DNA of 64,000 nt from Doris montereyensis (Eukaryota; Mollusca; Gastropoda; Nudibranchia; Dorididae): assembly GCA_037039925.1 (NCBI GenBank), contig JAXRKP010001671.1, forward strand, positions 1 to 64,000. Direction: 5' to 3'. The stretch's first letter is position 1, and each line of letters starts with the position of its first letter. Positions 1 to 13,500 of this stretch are shown here, piece after piece. Made by a program: the position numbers and the translations under genes. The notes under the pieces are model-generated. The model was not told the DNA's origin, did no database searches, and saw only the letters and a list, made by a program, of their open reading frames with translations.

Positions 1-999
1 CTGGATATTATATTATTGATCTATATCTGCGCACATAAGAAGATAGATAAATGGATAAGAAAATACTTCTTAAATCGTATATCGCCACCATTATGAACTG
101 ATGATAGCATGTATGTTACAGATAAAATTGCATAAAGAGGATCTATAACCCTAATAGTTTAATCATAATATATTTAATTTTCTGTCGATTTTAGGAAAAA
201 ATAGGGAAGAAATTACAAATTTGAACTTCATTATTGTCACACATTCACATTTTTTAACAGGCTCTCTCACTCTACATTCCCACAAATACAGCTGTCCAAT
301 GATAGTGAGGAAGACAGGTGACTTGGACGATTCGAATTTCAACAACGATTTTTATTAAGGATTATATATTTAATTGTCCCACTGTCTGTATCAATCTGAA
401 CAATTTCTTACTGTCGACTTACCAATACCGTACTGTCTCCTGTTAAAATAAAAAGGAAATAATAACATAAATAATAGATCTAGCATGAAAACAAAGCATT
501 GTGTAAAATCAGCAAAGATCTGACACTGGGTTGAGATTTAATCACACGTGGAGAACCAAGCGATAAACATGACTTCATGGACCAGGCAATTGAGGTCAGC
601 ATATAATATAGATGGGCAGGCTCAAAATTATCAATCAAAACATAAACAATAAAAGAGGTTAGTGTGGGGGGGGGGTGAGACGCAGACAGTGTAGGCGGAC
701 ATATACAATCAAACGCACACTCAATACAAAACTGAAAACTCTCAGATCTGAGACATGACAGTGTCACATTATTATAATGTGTTTCCATCAGAAATATAGC
801 CTTTACATGCAGAGAGAGACAGACAAGACGATCAGAGAGGGATTTACAGGATTATTTGAAATTTATAGAAATATTTTAAAGTACCATAGACTTCTTTTAT
901 TACTTTTATGGCATAGATTTTTTATCATATCTGCAATTATATACAAACTGATTGTCTTTCATATTTTGTGTTATAAAAGGCCTTCTTTACTCTTTAAAG
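1..999. other. no recognisable feature (probable intron or intergenic)
   Basis: AT-rich DNA with a G-run near 665-675. I see no conserved coding stretch, RNA gene or clear repeat here. If the exon pair at 1000-1592 belongs to an upstream gene, this is probably part of its intron. Confidence 0.4.
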
Positions 1000-1592
1000 G
1001 CAGAGTATGTTGCACCAAACATTCCTATAGAGTTGCCTTCATTTGGCTTCTGTGAAGGCTGGGAGGATGCAGTTTACGACTATGATACAACACTTGTATC
1101 TGGAATAAAAAGCACGAAAACAATTTTTCTTACTGGAGGTATGCCATGTTTATCATCATCAGTGTTTCTATTAAAAAGTAACCCTCTGCTCCCACATTTA
1201 ACATTGCTTTATTTTTATTTTATTTTTTTTTTTTTTGGGAGGCATTTAATCACATTTGAGATCTCCACTTTTACATTAAATACATAAATAACGATATTAG
1301 GAGATATTGAATTCAGTTTCATGTTGGAAAAATCAATCGTAGAAAAAAAAACACAATGCATTTTGACACGTTTAGGTTAGATTTTCAATTTGTTACATTC
1401 TATCAGTAGGACGGTGTTGATCTTGAAGTATGGAACTTTCGTCAGGTTGAATATATAAAGGATTCAGATATTTGTACTTCTTGCTCTAGTGTATACTCCC
1501 TGAAAATAATGAAAGACTCAAAGACTTCATGGTTATACATTGTGTCAAGAGGTTATCTTAAGAATTCCTTTGATGTTGACAAGGGTAGTTAA
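1000..1592 (+). CDS. 3' end of an unrecognised gene (two putative exons)
   Basis: Two coding-looking blocks have plausible splice borders. The first (about 1000-1138) follows a pyrimidine-rich stretch and an AG, reads AEYVAPNIPIELPSFGF and continues acidic (GWEDAVYDYD), and ends at a good donor (GGAG/gtatgc). The second (about 1410-1592) reads DGVDLEVWNFRQVEYIKDSD, then a CTSCSS segment, and ends in TAA at 1590-1592. Joining them in frame needs a one-base adjustment, as elsewhere in this window. I do not recognise the family. The stop means this is not the N-terminus of the aminotransferase downstream, so it would be the end of a gene starting left of the window. The codon content is protein-like and there are no internal stops. 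Function unknown. Confidence 0.4.
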
Positions 1593-1710
1593 GTAAACAA
1601 CTTTTTCAAACGTCTGACCAAAAAACCCTTAGATCGCCACGCTGCTTGAAGTGAACATGGATTTTACAGTGGAGCTCATTTACAGCGGTCCTGGTAAATA
1701 GGGCATTTTG

Positions 1711-2115
1711 AAATCCCCAATTTTTACTCTATTTAAAAACTAAAGAGAAAAAAAAAATCTGTTTAGACCTGAATCAAGGCCACCCGACCACACAGATACA
1801 GTGGAAATTTTCCCATGTGCCTGTAATTTCCCAGTACCAGTAAGATGTCAAAAGCACGCATGTGCTTGCTATAACTGTCTCTTCCGGGTTTGCCTTAAAA
1901 GCCTTTGGGGGAATGTCGTTTCATATCCTGAAATCCCCAATTTTTACTCTTTTTAAAAACTAAAAAAAAATCTGTTTAGACGTGAATCAAGGCCACCTGA
2001 CCACACAGATACAGTGGAAATTTTCCCATGTGCCATTAATTTCCCAGTACAGTAAGATGCCAAGCACACGCATGTTGCTGAGTTTGCCTTAAAAGCCTTA
2101 GGGAATGTCGTGTGT
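1711..2115. repeat. tandem duplication, two ~200-bp copies
   Basis: The stretch from about 1711 (aaatccccaatttttactct) through the track with the CCACACAGATACAGTGGAAA motif to 1925 recurs at about 1930-2113 in the same order, ending in both copies with the gtttgccttaaaagcctt motif. The copies differ by small indels and substitutions, so the duplication is not recent. It lies between the putative 3' end of the upstream gene and the first recognised aminotransferase exon. Confidence 0.8.
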
Positions 2116-2353
2116 GGCAAAGTACAGCGTTTCACCTGTGTCAAGAGGGGTAATTTATGAGTCCCGGTTGGGAAGGAGCTTTTAACAATTAAAAAATTTG
2201 AGATTAAAAAATTGAAACATTAGGCTATGTCAATATTTGTGGTTATAACTATCAATGATTCGTTAACAGATGCAATTATTCAATTATTAGAATTGTTGAA
2301 TGTGTATTTTATTCAATGGCATATCTACATTTTCTATAATTATTCCTGGGCAG

Positions 2354-5300
2354 GATAAATGCTGTTTCCTGAATCATGGTGCTTTTGGTGGAGTTTTAAA
2401 ACAAGCTATGGAAGCTGCTCAGGTATACATGTATTTATTTGTTATGCATGTACTTATAGAAAATAGGTAGAAACATAGAGACATTTAGTAAGATATGATA
2501 CGATTCACAGAGAGAGGGTGGTGGAGAAAAGAGAGGATGGGGAGTGAAAAGACGGGGGGGGGGGGAATAGAGACAAACAGACAGACAAATAAACAGACAG
2601 AGAGACTGATTGAGAGAAGGGGGGGGGAGAGTGAGAGATAGGATTTGAAAACACATGCGTATATATTTAGTAGTTAGAAATGTATAGATTACTGATTTAT
2701 ATCTTATGTTTGTGTTCCTTTAAAGTGCTTCTTGGAAACTATGTGTTTCGCATAATTTGAATCAGTCAATGTGTCTTAAGTGGTTCTCTCACTGGTCTAT
2801 TTAAGATTACTTTACATTTCATACGAAAAACGTTTGTCTTACCTCAATCAATCTTGAGAGTGCACGTTTTTTTTATGTCGACAGAATGAAAATAATAAAG
2901 ATAGAAAGAGATAGGGATATGTAATTCTCTAGGTTGATTTGATTTATGATTTTTTATTGAAAGTTCAGAGAGGCCATGTTTTTCTTTAAACTTTACATTG
3001 ATGTTGCTTTTTTTTAAATTATTAGAAATGGCAAATGTATGCAGAGAGACAACCACTCAGATTTTATGACAGAGAATTACTTCCCTTGTTGGTTCTTGTG
3101 AGCAGAAAATTGGCAAAGTTTGTTGGTAAGCATATATAGCCGTGAACACATACAAAAAGTAAACTAAAATGTCAAAGACAACACTTCTATTTTGTTTTGA
3201 CTGCTTATTTCAATGTCATTTATTTTAACTGGTACATGATTTTCTTGCAAACAACTGTCTTTCAGAACAGCTGTCATATTATTAAATCTTATTTGTGGGA
3301 AAAAAAGTGGTAGATTATTTTTTCCTGGCCGTTTTCTTTTTTTATTTTATGTATTTTGATTGTTATGAAAATTTCTTTTTCGAAATTGAACATACCTTAT
3401 GCTGGAAAGTTAAAATATTAAAAGTCAATTGTAAATTATTTTTAGTTAGAATCATTTTTAATGGAAATTGATGTTTTGATTTGATTTGTTTATCAAAAGT
3501 AAAGAATGATATTGCTTTTTATTGTTTTTTCCAAAATATAGAGAATAATTTTATAGATGCCTTATTTTATGTGATATGTGAAGGAGGCTTTTCATAGAGT
3601 AAAGTGCACATTGGTCAAGTCATTTATTCTTTTCAACTTGATTTGATTAGACATTTTTATTTCTGTATTCAATTATGTCTTAAGTTAATGATTTATTTAA
3701 TTTATTTAATGTATTAGAAATGTTTATTTTACAGATTGTGATCCAAGAGATTTGGTTCTTGTCAATAATGCTACCTATGGGACAAACTCAGTCTTGAACA
3801 GTTTGGGATTTGGGCCAAAGGACATGATATTGACCTTTAATGTAACATACGGTAATTTGGGGATGGTGGAGATGTTAAAATATTTTTACTGTTAGCTAAT
3901 GCATATGGATTGTGTATTTTTCAAAACAAACATATTATTCCCTTTGCGAAATTTGAGAAGACAAGGAATAGTTTATTTGGACTGCCTGGAGACATAAATA
4001 ATTTTTTTGCAATGAAAGAGATTGAGACACATGTACAAATGCAAACACACACATATACACACAAAAATCAAAAAGCTAAATTTATGAACATAATAATATA
4101 AGAGAAATATGGGGTGAGGATGTTTGCATTTTTAAAATTGTAATTCTCTTTGAGCAAAATTACGTTGTTTCCTTTCTCTTTTTAACCTATTCATTTTTTT
4201 TTCTGCTTCCATCCTCTCCACTTTTCTTGATCTATTCTTTTCTCTATTCTTCTTGTGTTTCACTTCTTTTTCCTCCCTTTTCTTTCTTGTTACATCAATT
4301 TTATAAGTGTTTAATTGCTCTGTGTATGAGTGGTTGTTGGAAGCTGCTAGTAGGTCCTCTTTTTTCCTTTTACCTTTCACATCTTTCAGTTTGCTGTTGT
4401 TTTGTCATAATTCACCATGAGTTAATTGCATGATTTAGTGGACAGGATATATATTCCATCAAAGAAATTATGATAATTGTGTGTGAAAAGTATGTTTTTG
4501 TTGTCTAAGAAAGGGATGAACCTGAAATGTCACATGTTTGTCCTCCCTCCCTTGATGAATTGTTCAACTTTGTAATTTCGTCAATACAATGCTTGAATTC
4601 AGTACAGTAATCTCCGCCAAATTGCACGTCGCCAAAATGAACGATTCGTCATAATGCACGTTTTTTTTTCATGTAACCGAATTTTACAACGCAAATTACT
4701 CCCTCAAAATGCAACAACAGCTAGCTTGACTTAGCCAAAATGCAACAAGTTTTTGTAAGTCTGTCTTCACTTTGTTGCAAAAATAAACTTAATAGCCTCT
4801 TTCTCGCCTCATTCTAGTGACATGATCTGCAACACAGGTGAGTGTGTGTGTGACATCTAGATCTTAACAAACTTCTCTCAACTAATCTTGGCTGTCTCGG
4901 CTTTGGTCACCCATACCCTCCCCCTTCCCTTCCTCACTCAATAGGTCTGCCAGACAGTCTGTCTCTCTTTGATCACGGTGAGAAAATCTGAGAAAGGTCT
5001 CGTGTCACTTTTACCCACGGAGATCATACTCTGTATGACACTATTGGACACCAAATTTTTTTTTAATATTGTTGCCGAATGTCTTCACCATCACCACCCT
5101 TGTTGTCATCTTGAGTGAGAGAAGAATGACAATGTAACAAATCTGTGCAAAGGCCGAATAACAAATAAACCCCAAACAAGAAGAAAAACAAGAGAGAGTG
5201 TTAACATGTATTTCCAAACAAGAATGGCAATGTAGCAATACACAGTCATGGCACCTTCACCAAAATGCAATTTTTTTGTCACCCGTGGACCTACAATTTG

Positions 5301-7481
5301 GCATGAGACTACTGTCTAGATTTAATGTTTCACTTGAAAATGAAATTTAAACTAAAGATGCATTCCAGTAAGCCAACGTAACTTACTGTATTTACTTTTC
5401 AGAGCGGTGAAAAGTTGGTTCAGCTTATTTGCTCACGGACCGGTGCCCAAAATAAAGAGGCTCATATCGAATTTCCGATTAAAGGTCCAGAACAGGTGGG
5501 GAGATTTTATGCAATCGCAATCTTGAGTAAAAAACATAATTTTTCATTTTTAAGAGAAGAAGAAAACAATTTTTCTTATTTTTGTATGTGTTTTATATAT
5601 CTGTTATGCTTGAAAATGATAACATCTTAATGTCTCATTTAATAATTTAAAAACAAGTTCCTAGAAACCTGGAAAGTGTGATGAAAAACGGAGAAAAAAA
5701 TTTTGGTACAAAAATAAGCCCCAATGTATTCAATTCATTGAACCAAGAAGTAATTTTGTTCTGAAACATTTTTAACATTCCAACAAAGAAAATTTTGGTA
5801 ATCAGTTACTCATATCATTTTATCAAATTCAACCAATCCACATTGAGCTTAACTGTTACTGTTTCTGTTAGAATTGAACAGCTCATTGAAGCTGCTAAAG
5901 GTTATGTCAGATGGAACCTTGATAATTTCTCAAATTTGCATGCTTCCCTATATAAATGCTTCATTCTTGCAATTCAGATTACAACTATTTTAGAGCAAGA
6001 ACTGGCACACGGTCACGTCTCCTGGTTATTGTTGATCACATTCCAAGTAATACACCTTTTATCATGCCAGTCAAAGAAATGGTTCAAATTTGCAGACAGA
6101 GGTACCATAATAAGAATTCCAATTTTAGATGCAAATTAGATTTTTTTTTTAAAGATGTATTATTGCTATTGATTTTTTAACAAAAGCTATTTAAATAAGC
6201 CTGATGATTGAGATTGATTTGAATATTCAGTGTCTTTTTTTAACAAGAGCGGCCAAGTAGTTAGGCTGCCAGAGCACGAGATCACAAGGTCTCCCGTGTT
6301 TGAATCCTGGCAAAGCTAGGCCTAACATTGTGCTCCTTGGGGAAAGACACTTATTGTGTATTTTCCCCACTTCTCCACTCGACCCAGGTGCAAATGTGTA
6401 CAAGCACTAGCTTTTTGACTAAAAATCTGTGTCATATTAGCATCCTGTCCAGAAGGTGATTATTATCACCTTTTGCTTCCACACCATAGAAACCAGGATA
6501 TGCTCCCAGCTCTGTAGGCCGTAATGGCCTTGAAGGAACTTTCCTTCTTTTTTTAAACTTTCTTTAACATATTTTGTGTTATTTTTTATGGTCATGTTTC
6601 CCACTATCACAATCTGATGCAGGATAACTGTTGTCTGATTGGCTTTTGTATGGTGGCTTATACGCTATCAAATGAGGAACTAGAGGGTTGTGAAAATTAA
6701 TCATGTTAGTCATATTTCCATTTTTTTTGGTAAAAATAAAAGATCAAAGTGAAATTTAAACCAGATTGCATTGCGTAGTGCTTTTTTATTCTTACCGCTT
6801 TTTAAAATTTTTTATTTGTTTTGTTTATCTGCTCATTCTACATTTTACAGTGGCATCAAGAAAAAATTTTATATTAATCAATTTATTCAATATCAGTCTC
6901 AGACAGTAAGTTAAACCTTGAATCCATTTGAATTAAGGTGGGTTTACTATTTTCTCAATTATTGTCTACGGCAGTGCTTTTCAAACTATCTGATGTGGTG
7001 GACTAGCAGTTTTTATTTTTCAATGGGCCAAGGACCAGTTAAGCGAAACAAGCTAACCCAGCAGATTAAAAATTCGGCAAGATTTTAAACTCCATGTACA
7101 GGCAGATGATGGCTTACATACCATCACCGTTATGCGTCACCATACTTTGAATAGCCATTTCATTCCATTAAGATGTGTTGTGGCTATATTAAAACATGTA
7201 GCTCACTGTGTCCGTATTTATTCTTAATTTATGACAGAAATGTGAAAATCTTTATCGATGGGGCCCACTCATGGGAAGCCTTCCTTTGTCTCTTGACACC
7301 CTGGACCCGGATTTTTATGTCTCTAATGCCCACAAGTGGTTCTGTTGTCCCAAAGGCGCAGCATTTCTCTCTACGTCAAGAGGGAACTGCAACACCTGAT
7401 AAGACCCGCTGTTGTGTCACATGGCCTTGGCTCAGGATTCAACTCGGAGTTTGTTTGGTCAGGTGAGATCACAATGTTATC

Positions 7482-7517
<36 letters not shown>

Positions 7518-10500
7518 AGGCATCATCCATCTGCTGCAAAATGCAGCCCTCCGCAGATGCCTTCCAGTGAATTCTGTTCTCTGCATTCCTCTGCCATGTT
7601 GATTTTCTTTCATACCATCATGCCACCTTGTCTGTGGTCTTCCTGGATTTTCATGTCCTTTTCTTGGCAGCCATTGTGTACATCTTTTTGTCCCCATCTG
7701 TTTTCTTTAAAATCTTGCTTAATGGCCAACCTATTTCCATTTTTGTCTGAGTGAGTGTTTGAGGACGTCAGTGACCCCTGTTTCTTTTCTGAAATTGATG
7801 CATTAATATTTTACCTTGCTTTTTAATATATCAAGCAGTTGTTGAATCCTCATGGGAGCAAAGATGAAACAGTTATTACAAAGCCATAAAGAAAATATGT
7901 TTTGGGCACTGGACAGCATTGAATCCTGGACTGCCATGTCTGCACCCGGCTGTCACCTCACCATGAAAAGAGGGCTCACAATTAACCTTGTAACCACAGT
8001 CCTTATGAAAGGAGTTTCATTACAAATGTATTTTGTGAGAAGACTAACGCTCTATCAAGGAGCTGATTATTATCACTTGTTCTCCTTCACACTATAAAAA
8101 CAGGGATAAGCTTTGGCTCTATGGGCCATAATTGCCTTGAAGGAACTTCATCTTGCCAAAAACAAAGAGCACACTATAAACCATTTAACTACGCTGTGAA
8201 TTCAATCATGACTAGCAGTTCTTGCCGCTAGTGTCCTAAATGTATAGCTTTCTTGATACAAACCTATGTTTTAGTTTATAAACAGCCATTCAACTCTGAC
8301 GAATAGATGCATGACGTATGTCTCTGAAATGACGTTATGTCTTCTATGTGTAAAGACAAATAGTGAGGACCAACCCCATTTAGAGACTTAAGATGCTCAA
8401 ATCTGGGCAGTGGACAGGTAAAAGCACCTGTACGGGGAGTAGATGATTTTGCCTTCCACGAGTCTCCTGCTGCCTTGCAGATTGGTCTTGGGCTGACCAA
8501 AGCCTAGGGAGTAAACCCTGACAGAAAACAACCTATAGCCTTGCAGTCCGCTCTTGACTGACCAAATGCTAAGGGAGTTAACCCTGACAGAAAATAACAA
8601 CCTGCTGCCTTGCAGGCTGGTCTTGAATGACCAAAGGCTAAGGGAGTTAACCCTGACAGAAAATAACAAGACCTGGTAGGGGGCCTCAAGGTGGCAGCCC
8701 CACCATCTACCTAGGGTATAGTGGGCTAATCCCTGCTTATCCAAAACCAAACTGTTTCAGAGAAATATAAGCAATATACCCGGCTTGACCTTTCAACGAC
8801 GAACATTGAAACAAACACGGACTGTGATTTTTGGAACATGGAATTAGGGCAATAAATGGAAAAGAGTTAGAATTAGTTGAAGAAATAGAAAAATTTAAAG
8901 TAGACATTTTGGCCATTACAGAAACAAAGAAAAAAGGACAAGGAATAGAAAATGTAGGAGCAAATCATATTTTAATCTTCTCAGGAGTAGATGTCAAAGA
9001 TAGAGCTAGAGCAGGAGTAGGCCTCCTAGTGCATACAAGCCATGAAAAGCTACTAGAAAGTTGGAAATTTATAAGCCCACAGCTATTAGAGGTAAATATT
9101 AAACCAAAAGGACAAGATATTAAATTATTAATAGCTTATGGACCAAACGAAGATGCAACCAAAGAAGAAAAAGATATCTTCAAAAAAGATTTACAAATAA
9201 CTGCAGAGAATCTTAAACACAAACAGGAACTAATGGTATTAGGAGATTTAAATGCTAGAGTAGGCAACAATGTAGAAATGTCAGGAGGAGTAATAGGTAA
9301 AGGAGGAGAGATAACAACTTCTCCAAATGGAGAGAGACTAATAGATGTTTGCCTAAAGAGTAACATGAAAATAGCCAACACCTTTTTCCTCATAAAGATA
9401 TCCACAAATATACAAGAGTAAATGAAGACAGGTGTGAAAAGTCAATGATAGACTATGATATTGATAGTTAGCAGCTCCCTTTTTTACAGTACATTGGATG
9501 CAAGAGTAAACAGAGGAGCAGAAATGTTTAGTGATCATCACTTAGTGAGTAGCCAAAATGAGATTACTGACTGAAGAAAGCAAACAGAAAAGGAAAGAGA
9601 AGAAAGCTACTAAACTCAAAATAGAGGAACTAAATAAACCAATAGTAAAACAGGTATACCAATCCAGGATAAAAAGATATTATCAGTGAAAAACAGATGG
9701 ATCTGAATGATAGCGTAATAGAAGAAAAGGGGCAAATGTATAAAAAAAACACTTCTCAGTTGTACTGAAGAGGTCTGTGGTAGGAAACAAATTAAAGGAG
9801 ATAGGAAAAGAACAGCATGGTGGAATGAGAATGTCAAGACTAAAATCAAAGAAAAGAAGGATGCCTGGAAAAATACTTGCAAACAAAGAGACTAGAGGAT
9901 AGGATAGATTACGTGAATAAAAGAACTATCGCCAAAGGGAAGTTAAGAAAGCAAAACAGGAACAGTGAGAAGGGTTTGGACAAATTCTTCAAGAAAGCTA
10001 TCAAGGAAATCAAAAGTTGTTCTGGGGGGCAATGAAGAGCATGAGAAAGACCAAAACATGCCCAATACGACAAATTAAGAATGCCAAAGGAGGATAATGA
10101 AAGAAGACAGCCATATGGAAATCATGGAAACATGGAGTATTGGAGAAAGCATCACCAATCACATAATCCCTCCAGAACATATGAAACAAAAAGTAAAGAT
10201 CAATTAGTAAGAGTAACAAGTAATCCAGATGAGACAGCTGACAATGTAGATATCTCAATGGAAGAACTCCAAACAGCTGTAAGAAAAATGAAATTGGGAA
10301 AAGCCCCAGGAGCAGATCAAGTATATCCAGAAATTATTAAAAACCAAGTGAGAGAGGCAACTACTACAAGCATGGAAGTCAAAACAGGTGCCAGACGACT
10401 GGAAAAAGCAACAATAGTACCAATACATAAGAAAGGATCAACTATGTAATGCTCAAATTATAGAGGGATATCACTACTTAGCGTACCAGGAAAAGTGTAT

Positions 10501-13500
10501 GAGACTATGGAAAAGGGTCAAGGATCAGATTGAAGAGCATCAGAGAAACGTTGACTTGCACCTGTGTTTTATTAACTTAGAAAAGGCATTTGACACTGTG
10601 AGAAGGGACGAACTATGGCATTCCTTAAAAGAACACAACATGGAGCAAAATTTAATAGAAGCCATTAAAAGTTTTTACAATAAACCAATATGTGCAGTGA
10701 GAGTAGCTGGAAACATATCTGCAGAATTTGATGTAATACAGAAGTTGTATCCTAAATCCTCTTTTGTTTATCACATTTATGGATTCAGTCGCAAAGGCAT
10801 CCTCAAAAATGAAGAAAATGAATGTAGGTATGTGGAAGCTCAAACCAGTAAATGTATCAATGCTTTCATTTGCCGATAATTTAGCTCTGTTTGGAAAATC
10901 AGGAAGGGACTTTCAGTCGAATATCAACATGATGAATAATGAATTAAATAAAAAAGAAAGGAATGCAATGTAAATAACGAAGAAGCTAAAACACAAAATC
11001 TTAAATTGGGCAGGGAGAATTTAGAACAAGTTAAAAGCTACAATTACCTACAAGAATGATTAACTCAGAGGGAAAATTAAGAGAAGAAATCAACCAGAGA
11101 ATCCAAAAGGAAAGTGCAATATATAACCATCTAGGAAAGGCATTTGTAGGTAAACAAGAATTGTCAACAAAAACCAAAATGGCAGTATACAATACAGCTT
11201 ATTGTCCTACTCTCCTCTATGGCAGTGAAAGCTGGACCTTAGACAATAGGGAATACAGTAGAGTACAGGTAGCCGAAATGAAATATCTAAGAAGAGTAGT
11301 AGGGAAAACTAAAAGAGACAAAATCAGAAGCACAACAATAAGAGATCAAACCAAAGCAGATAGCATAAAAACTAAGAAATAAATCAATTGAGATGGTTTG
11401 GGCATGTAAACAGAATGAAAAACAATAGAATAGCTCAACCAGTATACAGTGTTAAAACCCAAGGTAAAAGACCAAAAGGCAGACCTCGGAGAAAGTGGGA
11501 AGAAGATATAAAAGAGGCATTGAAGCATAGAAATTTAACTTCTTTTGGAAGGAAATAAAAAATGCCAGGACAGGGCATCCTGGAGAAAGATCATCTCGGG
11601 CATCTGAACCCATACACCGAAAGGTAGAATGGGAACTGATAAAGAAAGGAAGAAAGATGCTCAAATATTCTTCATATGAAATGGTGTTTTATGTTATTTT
11701 CAAACAGGTTTACATGATTACAGTCCAATGTTAGCCCTTTTGACAGTCCTAGACTTTGGCACACGATGGGTGAACAGCAGATCAGAAATTACATGCATAG
11801 CGTCATACAGGATGCAGGTATAAGATAGAATCTTAACCTTGTAAGATTGTTTATTTTATTTCTTTAACCCTGTCCGCACTCAGCACATTATTTTATTATT
11901 ATTAAAATTATATGAGGTCATAGGGGGTTTGAATCCTGGCAATACTAGGTCCTTCGGAAATTAAAACTCATTTTCCTGCTAGACAAAGAAGACAAAATGG
12001 GTACCAGCAATACTAAGGGAGTAAATCCTTCTACAGACTTACATCCTGTCTAGGAGATGAAATATTATCACCTGTTCCATTTCATGCTATAGAGAACAGG
12101 ATGAGTTACAGCTCTATAGATGAAAGCAACACAAACAAGCCACAGTGAAGTCAAGTCAAAAATGATAAAAGACAATAAGGGCCGACTCTACCAGTAAAGA
12201 TGGAACAAACACGTGACGTTTCAGGTATAAGCCTTCTGTCAGAGTTTGTTTTCGAGGAATACCTTCATACTTATACCTATACAGGCATCACACAGTGTGA
12301 TGTCAGAAGGAAAAACAACAGAAAGGAGGAGAAAAGAGAGGTCAGTATAACTGATAAGAGTAATAAAAAGGGAAGACAGTGAAAATGATAAAGTATAAGG
12401 GGAAGAAAAGTAAAAAGAGAGGGAAAAGAGGGGACCAGGTAGGGCTGGATAAGAGAAATCAAAGGGGAAAGAACACAAAGAGAAGATTGGAGAAGAGGAG
12501 AATGAGGTCTAGATCTTGAGAGACAGAAGGAGAAAAAAAGAAAGAGAGAAAGATGTGTATAATATGAAGAAAAGATTAAAGATAAAGACAAGAAATGAGA
12601 GAGAATAGATGAAGGGAAGACAGGATATGACAAGACTGAACTTGCCGTTTAACACTTTGTTTGATTTTATATTTACTTTTTTTACTTTTCAATAGGTTTT
12701 CAGTCCTTTGTGAAATGTGAAATGTGTTTTGTAATTTTTGTGCCAGATCTTGAATGCATTTTGTGTAATGTAATAGGAAGGGCTGGAAGATTTTAATATT
12801 TTGCTATTATCACTTCAAATTTGATCTTGAAGATTAACACATGTTTTTCCCACTCTATGTAGCCAAACTTCTCATGAAGTCATGGAATTCAAGCCTTGCT
12901 GCACCTATGAAAATGTTTGGTGAGTTTTATTAAGAAAAAAACAACACAACAGCAAAACCAAAACGGAAAGAAACCCAGTGTAAATTGAAAGTAACTATAT
13001 CCCATGTTTGATATCTGCTTTTAGATATTAGTGATTGAAACATTTTCTTTCTGTTTTAGAAGAAGATTTAGTGGGTTTTGATGGTCGTTGTTAATCTTGT
13101 GTTTGTTTTGGAATGTCTGTTTTATGTTTTGTTGAAAGGGGGTGGGGAGGGGGGTGTGTTTAAATAGCTATTGAGCATATTCAAGTATTGGTCAATGCTA
13201 TTAATATCAACAGTAAGCACAAAAACTTGATAATTGACGAGTTTTGCTTTGAGGTAAAATGAAATAAAAGACAAGGAGAAGGCAGTTAATTGGGAGGAAA
13301 AAAAATTTGTTCGTAGGATGATTTAATGTCTTCTCTGTATATTATTTTAACATGTGATTGAATAACATTTCAGCTTTATTTTGAGAACACATGATTTTGA
13401 AGTCAATAATTTCAATAATAATAAATAATAATAATAATAATAATAATGCAAGATTTATATATCCATGAGCGTCATGCTCAGTTGTGCTTTACAAAGGCAA

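Larger units (their letters stand above)
8396..11665 (+). mobile_element. RTE-like non-LTR retrotransposon, copy A (near full length, inactive)
   Basis: A 3.3-kb element in sense orientation in intron 7 of the aminotransferase gene. Order: 5' leader with tandem monomers (8462-8664), AP-endonuclease domain (8831-9421), a frameshifted linker (9422-10250), reverse transcriptase fragments (about 10262-10960: AFDTVRR, then [14 protein letters not shown] in place of FADD), and the C-terminal region (11056-11560) with [24 protein letters not shown] and, in another frame, [10 protein letters not shown] and [11 protein letters not shown]. Leader and C-terminal region match copy B (13627-15075), which helps set the ends. 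Many stops and frameshifts mean it cannot make a full polyprotein. The clade call rests on CFDP2-like endonuclease and C-terminal motifs, not on a tree. Confidence 0.8.

Noticed and set aside
7371..7754. Frames with poly-His or poly-Met at the GAT microsatellite
   Set aside because: They overlap the end of an aminotransferase exon in the wrong frames and read the ATG repeat.
12239..12633. Minus-strand Ser/Leu/Phe-rich frames
   Set aside because: They come from a purine-rich tract without codon-like structure.
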